This document shows positions 33,025 to 35,215 of a stretch of 35,215 bases of DNA, piece after piece. The notes under the pieces are model-generated. The model was not told the DNA's origin and did no database searches. It saw only the letters and a program-made list of their open reading frames with translations. The translations under genes were made by a program, and so were the position numbers. The stretch lies in NCBI GenBank assembly GCA_007130855.1, contig SLRS01000177.1, positions 1-35,215 on the forward strand, in the 5' to 3' direction. Within the stretch, counting starts at the first letter, position 1. Every line of letters begins with the position of its first letter. Source of the stretch: Trueperaceae bacterium (GTDB lineage Bacteria > Deinococcota > Deinococci > Deinococcales > Trueperaceae).

Positions 33025-33053
33025 AATATCCAAGCAAAGGACTCGGGATTCAA
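33025..33053 (-). promoter_or_regulatory. fbpA promoter, flanked by GCCAAT/ATTGGC arms
   Basis: On the minus strand TTGAAT (33048-33053) and GATATT (33025-33030) are separated by 17 bp, a good housekeeping-type promoter reading toward fbpA. Inverted 6-bp arms GCCAAT (33022-33027) and ATTGGC (33053-33058) bracket it and could be half-sites for an iron-responsive regulator. No classical Fur box is visible. Confidence 0.6.
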
Positions 33054-33121
33054 TTGGCTCGATGCTACGCCTCGTCGTGAAGAGCGTCAAGAGGCATCCG
33101 ATGTCCTCCCGCGATGGCATC

Positions 33122-33127
33122 TATACT
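33122..33127 (+). promoter_or_regulatory. -10 box TATACT of the cyclase-like gene
   Basis: TATACT is 5 nt before the GTG at 33133, with no ribosome-binding site between, as expected for a leaderless transcript. No clear -35 was found. Confidence 0.45.
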
Positions 33128-33132
33128 GCGGC

Positions 33133-34056
33133 GTGACCAATCTCGGCAGCGACGCCTACCAACGGGCCCGCGCATTCCTCGACCAAGGTCGGGCGCTCGA
33201 GCGCGCGGCGGTCGCACACGCGCTCGATGACGGGCCGGCCTGGCAGGTGCTGGACGCATTGGCGGCGTTCCAGAACCCTGACGGAGGCTTCGGTCATGGT
33301 CTCGAGCCCGATCTGCTCAGCGGTGCCTCCAGCGCGGTCGCTACGGCGATGGCGCTGCGTCGCCTGGCCGAGGCCGACGCCGCACCGACGCATGCCGTGG
33401 TGGAGGGAGCCGTGGCTTGGGCACAACGCACGATCGATCCCCACGAGCGTACCTGGAGGATCGTCCCGCCGGACGTCGAGGCCGCCCCACACGCGCCCTG
33501 GTGGGACCAAGACGGTCTCGAAGAGCGCTTCAAGTCTTTCGTCCTCAACCCCAAGGCCGATCTCATCGCCCAACTCTATGCACTCGGAACGAGCGACGAT
33601 GGTTGGCTGGACGGTCTGACCGACGACGTGGTTCGGGAAGTCGCCAACCGCGTCGCTGCCGGCGTGCCGCTCGAGATGCACGAGCTGATCGGTACCGTTG
33701 CATTGGTCGATGCGCCGCACGTCCCCGTCCTGGCTCGCCGCCACCTCTACGACCTGCTCACGCCGCTGCTCGACGCCGCTGTGGAGCGCGACGCCGAGGC
33801 ATGGAGCAGCTATGTCCTGCGGCCACTCGCCGTCGTGCCGAGGCCGGGTTCCGCGTTCGCCTCCCACTTAGCTGAACTCGTCGATGCCGAACTCGACTAC
33901 CTCGTCGCCGAACAGGCCGACGACGGCGCGTGGTGGCCGAGTTGGTCGTGGGAACGCGACGAAGGCGTCTGGGAGCAGCAGCGTGTAGCCTGGGCCGGCG
34001 TGCTCACGCTCAACGCCCTCTTGCGCCTTCACGCCTTCGGACGCCTCGACTCGTGA
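33133..34056 (+). CDS. Terpenoid-cyclase/prenyltransferase-fold protein
   Basis: A 307-aa cytoplasmic protein with an all-alpha toroid signature. Near the N-terminus WQVLDALAAFQNPDGGFGHGLEPD is a QW-type repeat of the squalene-cyclase and prenyltransferase superfamily, and a matching block near the C-terminus reads EQADDGAWWPSWSWERDEG. The length is about half that of a hopene cyclase and no DXDD catalytic motif is visible, so cyclase activity is doubtful; single-barrel relatives of unknown role are common in bacteria. The start is taken as GTG 33133 because TATACT lies 5 nt before it. It is divergent from fbpA and followed 27 nt later by the DUF6062-like gene. Confidence 0.75.
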   Translation: MTNLGSDAYQRARAFLDQGRALERAAVAHALDDGPAWQVLDALAAFQNPDGGFGHGLEPDLLSGASSAVATAMALRRLAEADAAPTHAVVEGAVAWAQRTIDPHERTWRIVPPDVEAAPHAPWWDQDGLEERFKSFVLNPKADLIAQLYALGTSDDGWLDGLTDDVVREVANRVAAGVPLEMHELIGTVALVDAPHVPVLARRHLYDLLTPLLDAAVERDAEAWSSYVLRPLAVVPRPGSAFASHLAELVDAELDYLVAEQADDGAWWPSWSWERDEGVWEQQRVAWAGVLTLNALLRLHAFGRLDS

Positions 34057-34083
34057 CGCGCGGGTCGACCGCGGCATGAGCGC

Positions 34084-34662
34084 GTGAACAGCGAGCAGCA
34101 TGCCGTACTCGAGGCGCTCGGCGAACCAGTCTGCGCGGTATGCGCCCGGGCCGACGGGAGCGCCCGACGTGCTCTGGAGGGTGTGTTGCGCGACGGCGTG
34201 AACGACGTCGGGGTGCGCGACGACTGGCGCCGCCGAGGCGGCCTGTGCGCGCGTCACTGGCGCGTGTGGCGTCATCTCGACTCACCGCCACTTTCCACCG
34301 CCATCCTGACGGACGACCTCTTGTCGAGCTACCTCGACGGCAGTGGGCCGCCGACCGTCCGTTGCCCCGCGTGTGAGATTGCCGAGCGGGCCGAGCGGCG
34401 CAGTCTCACGGCCGTGCGCAGCCTGCCGCTCGCGCGGCTCGACGAGGCGTTGGCCGCAGGCTCTGGCTTGATCTGCATCCGGCACCTCGAGGCGCTCCCG
34501 GGCGGGAGGGTGCGGGAGCGCTTTGAGATGCGCCTGACACATCTCGTCGAGCAGCTACGGGAGCAGGTCCGCACCAGCGACCACCGCTTCGCCAGCGAGC
34601 GGCGCGGCCCGCATGCGGATGCTTGGTTGCGGGCGTTGCGAGTGTTCGGGGCAGACGTCTAG
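34084..34662 (+). CDS. Cys/His-rich zinc-type protein (DUF6062-like)
   Basis: A 192-aa protein with two identical sets of metal ligands: CAVC (Cys17, Cys20) with GLCARH (Cys55, His58), and CPAC (Cys94, Cys97) with LICIRH (Cys131, His134). The CxxC...CxxH arrangement, duplicated, strongly suggests two zinc sites and matches what I recall of the DUF6062 family, for which no function is known. The start is GTG at 34084. A three-codon ORF (ATG at 34076) ends across it as GTGA. It lies in the same direction as the cyclase-fold gene (27-nt gap), so the two are probably co-transcribed. A heavy-metal ATPase gene follows 295 nt later. Confidence 0.7.
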   Translation: MNSEQHAVLEALGEPVCAVCARADGSARRALEGVLRDGVNDVGVRDDWRRRGGLCARHWRVWRHLDSPPLSTAILTDDLLSSYLDGSGPPTVRCPACEIAERAERRSLTAVRSLPLARLDEALAAGSGLICIRHLEALPGGRVRERFEMRLTHLVEQLREQVRTSDHRFASERRGPHADAWLRALRVFGADV

Positions 34663-34957
34663 TAGGAGAGGCGCCGGGCGTGGGCGCCGCCGCGTGGTGG
34701 CTGCCCATTCGCCAGGGCAGCGTCCCGAATCCACCCAATGCTCGAACGCAGCTGACCGCGCTGCCAGCACGGCGTGTAGTAGGACCCGCGCTACGCGAGG
34801 GCTTCGAGCCGTCGAGTAGCCGCTGTCGGGCCCGATATGCGCCGGCCGGTATCGGAAAGGGACCCCTGACCGTGGCGCGACCGACTCGCCTGAGCGCAGC
34901 ATGCTGCTACGGGCGAACGGAACCGGCGCCATGCGGGGCCGGTCCCGTAGGAGGACG
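34663..34957 (+). promoter_or_regulatory. Structured leader region of the metal ATPase gene
   Basis: This 295-nt stretch has no credible gene. A hairpin GGCGCC/GGCGCC (34670-34688, 7-nt loop) directly follows the upstream stop codon and could end that transcript. Further inverted repeats are CCGATA/TATCGG around 34832-34855, GCAGCATGCTGC near 34898, and ACCGGC/GCCGGT (34922-34927 with 34938-34943) just upstream of the ribosome-binding site. No known metal riboswitch core was recognised. Confidence 0.3.
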
Positions 34958-35215
34958 ATGGACCACGACTTCGACATCCGTGCTCTTCGGCGCGACGCGA
35001 TTCTCACGGTCGCGACCGGGTGCGGCCTCGTACTCGGTGTTCTCGCGACATGGCTCGACGCGCCGGCGTGGCTGCCCTCCGTGGCTTTCCTTGCGGCCTA
35101 CCTGGCCGGCGGCGTGCCCGCCGGCGCGGCAGCGCTGCGCTCGCTCCGGCGTGGCACGCTCGACATCGACCTGCTCATGGTCACGGCCGCGCTCGCCGCC
35201 GCGGCCGTCGGCGAG
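34958..35215 (+). CDS. Heavy-metal P-type ATPase, N-terminal fragment
   Basis: The first 86 codons of a P1B-type ATPase; the gene runs past the window end. There is a short hydrophilic N-terminus (MDHDFDIRALRRD) without a heavy-metal-associated domain, one or two transmembrane helices (LTVATGCGLVLGVLATWL, VAFLAAYLAGGVPAG), then the family signature ALRSLRRGTLDIDLLMVTAAL...GE that leads into the A-domain in Zn/Cd/Co exporters. The ATG has GTAGGAGG about 5 nt upstream. The ion-binding CPx motif lies outside the window, so the metal cannot be assigned. Confidence 0.85.
   Translation, partial: MDHDFDIRALRRDAILTVATGCGLVLGVLATWLDAPAWLPSVAFLAAYLAGGVPAGAAALRSLRRGTLDIDLLMVTAALAAAAVGE

Noticed and set aside
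34801-34957. yybP-ykoY, NiCo or cobalamin riboswitch before the metal ATPase
   Set aside because: Short similarities (for example GAGTAGCCGC) do not extend to the conserved cores of these families.

Overview
The window is a high-GC bacterial segment (roughly two-thirds GC by eye) that looks like Deinococcota, most likely the Truepera/Trueperaceae side. This is an inference from gene style. The ParA has a Deinococcus-type 'NHAGGVAKTS' P-loop, the replication initiator is a Rep_3-type protein of the kind found on Deinococcus/Thermus secondary replicons, and several genes have a -10-like TANNNT about 5-7 nt before the start codon, as in the leaderless mRNAs known from Deinococcus. No rRNA, tRNA, CRISPR array or transposase was found.

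Layout. 1-2845: a fused TRAP (TAXI-type) transporter permease and a universal stress protein, whose binding-protein partner presumably lies just upstream. 2904-11059 (minus): a complete seven-gene Mrp Na+/H+ antiporter operon mrpABCDEFG followed by kbl-tdh for threonine degradation. 11347-15753 (minus): a small secreted protein and a ligA-polX repair pair, overlapping by 4 nt. 15838-21566 (plus): a tightly packed algF-algI-algJ/X-like polysaccharide O-acetylation cassette followed by two paralogous secreted serine alpha/beta hydrolases. 21590-24273 (minus): a Rep_3 initiator, an SRAP (abasic-site crosslinking) protein and a small membrane protein. 24274-25306: an origin-like intergenic region with a helically phased array of TCCCGC-type iterons, an AT-richer block and a 16-bp palindromic centromere candidate. 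25307-27051 (plus): parA-parB. 27295-27786: a Bcp/PrxQ peroxiredoxin. 27787-29205: a 1.4-kb stretch with no convincing gene, carrying two more copies of the palindrome and several hairpins. 29206-32976 (minus): an Fe(III) ABC importer fbpA-fbpB-fbpC. 33133-35215 (plus): a terpenoid-cyclase-fold protein, a Cys/His zinc-type protein (DUF6062-like) and the first 86 codons of a heavy-metal P-type ATPase.

How it fits together. The central 22.0-28.0 kb block is a self-contained replication and partition unit (rep, iterons, AT-rich block, palindromes, parAB), yet it sits about 7 kb from ligA, normally an essential single-copy gene, and close to ordinary metabolic operons. The window is therefore best read as part of a chromid, or of a chromosome with a plasmid-type origin. 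The most unusual biology is (i) the 10-11-bp phased iteron array and dispersed GTACCC-N4-TTCCCC elements around a Rep_3 initiator, and (ii) the algFIJ-like cassette translationally coupled to two secreted hydrolases, which could be a polysaccharide acetylation/de-esterification system outside the proteobacteria where alginate acetylation is known. A repeated arrangement, in which a short leader ORF overlaps the next start codon by a few bases, is seen before kbl, mrpA and the 96-aa gene.
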